Source: Betaproteobacteria bacterium (lineage in GTDB: Bacteria > Pseudomonadota > Gammaproteobacteria > Burkholderiales > Burkholderiaceae_C). From it: a DNA stretch of 5,715 nt. The first letter of the stretch is position 1. Each line of letters begins with the position of its first letter. The stretch is from NCBI GenBank assembly GCA_005884255.1, contig VBDL01000302.1, forward strand, positions 1 through 5,715. The letters run 5' to 3'. This document shows positions 4,431-5,715 of the stretch, in pieces. Below the pieces are notes generated by a model. That model worked only from the letters and a program-made list of their open reading frames with translations. It searched no databases and was not told the origin of the DNA. The position numbers and the translations under genes were made by a program.

Positions 4431-5715
4431 ATGAGCACCTCCGCACTGATGTCGCTGGGCACGCGGGCGATGTTCGCCAGCTACGCGCAGCTGCAGACGA
4501 CCAGCCAGAACATCGCCAACGCCAACGTCGGGTCGAGCTGAAGACGGCGATGGGCCAGTACACCGGCGCCGGCTTCTTCGGCAAGGGCGTCGACGTGGCC
4601 ACGGTGTCGCGCTCGTACGACCAGTTCCTCACCAAGGAAGCCGCGTCGACCGTGTCGGCCTCCTTCTTCGACCAGACGCGGCTCGATCAGCTCAACCAGC
4701 TCGAGAACGTGTTCACCACCGGCACCGACGGCGTCGGCTACGCGGCCAACCAGTTCCTCAACGCGATGAGCGACGTGGCCAACAACCCGCAGGATGCCTC
4801 GGCGCGCCAGGTCGTGCTCACGCGGGCGCAAGACCTCGCAACGCATTTCGCGAGCGCGGGCGAGCAGCTCGATACCCTGCAGTCCGGTGTGACCCAGGAC
4901 CTGAAGAACTCGGTCACCACCGTCAACGGCCTGACGCAGCAGATCGCCAAGGTCAACGAGCAGATCGCTGCGGTGCAAGGCGCGGGCCACACGCCCAACG
5001 ATTTGCTGGACCAGCGCGATCAGCTGATCTCGCAGCTCAGCCAGTACCTGCAAGTCACCACCATCCCCGCCGACGACGGCACGCTGGGCGTGTTCATCGC
5101 CGGCGGCCAGCGCCTGGTGCTGGGCAATCAAGCCCTGCAGATGCAGGCTGTGCCCGACACCTACGACCCGGCCCGCATGGGCTTGGGCATCGTCGAAGCG
5201 AACGGCGCACGCACACTGCCGTCGGACATGCTGACCGGCGGCTCGATCGCCGGCCTGATCAGTTTCCAGAACAAGGACCTGCAGCGCGCGCGCGACCTGC
5301 TCGGCCAGATGGCGGCGGCACTGTCGGCCCGCGTCAACGAGCAGCAGGCGCTCGGCCTCGACCTGAGTCAGCCGTCGGGTGCCGGGGCGCCGATCTTCAG
5401 CGTCGGCGCGCCGCAGGCACTGCCGGCCAGCACCAACGCCAAGGACGCCAGCGGCAATTACCTGACCAGTGTGGCGCTGACCGTCACCGATGCGACCCAG
5501 CTGCAGGCCAGCGACTACGAGCTGCGTGCGGACCCCTCCGGCGCGCCGGGTGCCTACGAGCTGACGCGCTTGTCCGACGGCCTCGTGCGCACGATTGCCA
5601 GCGGCGACGTGGTCGACGGCGTGCGCATCGACATCGGCCCGCCGGCCCCTTCGGCCACCGACCGCTTCTTGCTGCAGCCGGTGGCGCGCGCCGTCAACGG
5701 CATGCAGGTGGTGCT
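4431..5715 (+). pseudogene. flgK: Hook-filament junction protein FlgK, frameshifted and cut by window edge
   Basis: FlgK (HAP1) joins hook to filament. ATG 4431 opens MSTSALMSLGTRAMFASYAQ, LQTTSQNIANANV, the N-terminal D0 helix of the family. This frame meets TGA at 4539-4541 after 36 codons. A second frame carries on from GTC 4532 as VELKTAMGQYTGAGFFGKGV without a stop to the window end (about 394 codons). It contains further FlgK hallmarks: VSRSYDQFLTKEA, the GYAANQFLNAMSDVANNPQD stretch, then VNGLTQQIAKVNEQI, the strong NDLLDQRDQLISQLS motif, and GSIAGLISFQNKDLQRARDL. Between the two frames the conserved GYSRQQ-type residues are missing. The native C-terminus lies beyond the edge. The start is 13 bases after flgJ with no clear ribosome-binding site. 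In-frame ATG 4550 could restart translation but would lose the helix needed for export and assembly. The lesion may be a sequence error; gene identity is secure. Confidence 0.85.
4524..4541 (+). other. flgK: flgK lesion: missing conserved segment and premature stop
   Basis: The DNA reads AAC GTC GG directly joined to GTC GAG CTG. FlgK proteins normally read Asn-Val-(Ala)-Gly-Tyr-Ser/Thr-Arg-Gln-Gln-Val-Glu-Leu here. Restoring GYSRQQ needs 16 bases, or 19 with the extra Ala, both 3n+1. Such a loss accounts exactly for the observed frame change from the frame of 4431 to that of 4532. The shifted frame stops at TGA 4539-4541. The missing bases are inferred from family knowledge; the frame change and stop are directly seen. 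Confidence 0.75.

Overview
The window is one strand-consistent stretch of a flagellar rod, ring and hook operon: flgE (3' end), flgF, flgG, flgH, flgI, flgJ and flgK (5' part, running off the right edge), all on the + strand. The DNA is GC-rich with strongly G/C-biased third positions. Gene order, protein lengths, the two-domain FlgJ with a muramidase half, and the wording of FlgG, FlgF and FlgJ suggest a Gram-negative proteobacterium, most likely a betaproteobacterium of the Burkholderiales. That taxonomic call is inference from remembered family sequences, not from a search.

Layout: 1-150 is the C-terminal helix of the hook protein FlgE. A 37-base spacer holds a compact REP-like hairpin directly ahead of the flgF ribosome-binding site. 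flgF (188-916) is followed by the only long spacer in the window (117 bases), which contains a strong intrinsic terminator (949-982) and a perfect 10-bp inverted repeat (1001-1010 / 1031-1040). The second arm of that repeat covers the flgG start codon. flgG (1034-1816) overlaps flgH (1816-2481) by one base, flgI starts one base after flgH, flgJ starts one base after the expected end of flgI, and flgK starts 13 bases after flgJ. The junctions from flgG to flgK are therefore tight and look translationally coupled.

The products build one machine from inside out: FlgF and FlgG (proximal and distal rod), FlgH (outer-membrane L ring lipoprotein), FlgI (periplasmic P ring), FlgJ (rod cap and peptidoglycan hydrolase that opens the wall for the rod), FlgE (hook) and FlgK (hook-filament junction).

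Two genes are damaged as read here. flgI shifts frame near 3464-3467 and also seems to lack about 20-25 conserved residues just before its C-terminal tail. flgK shifts frame near 4530-4532, exactly where the conserved GYSRQ-type segment should be, and hits a stop after 36 codons. Both lesions fit a loss of 3n+1 bases. They are either assembly errors or recent decay of the motility genes. I see no undescribed system; the lesions and the regulatory-looking flgF-flgG spacer deserve the second look.
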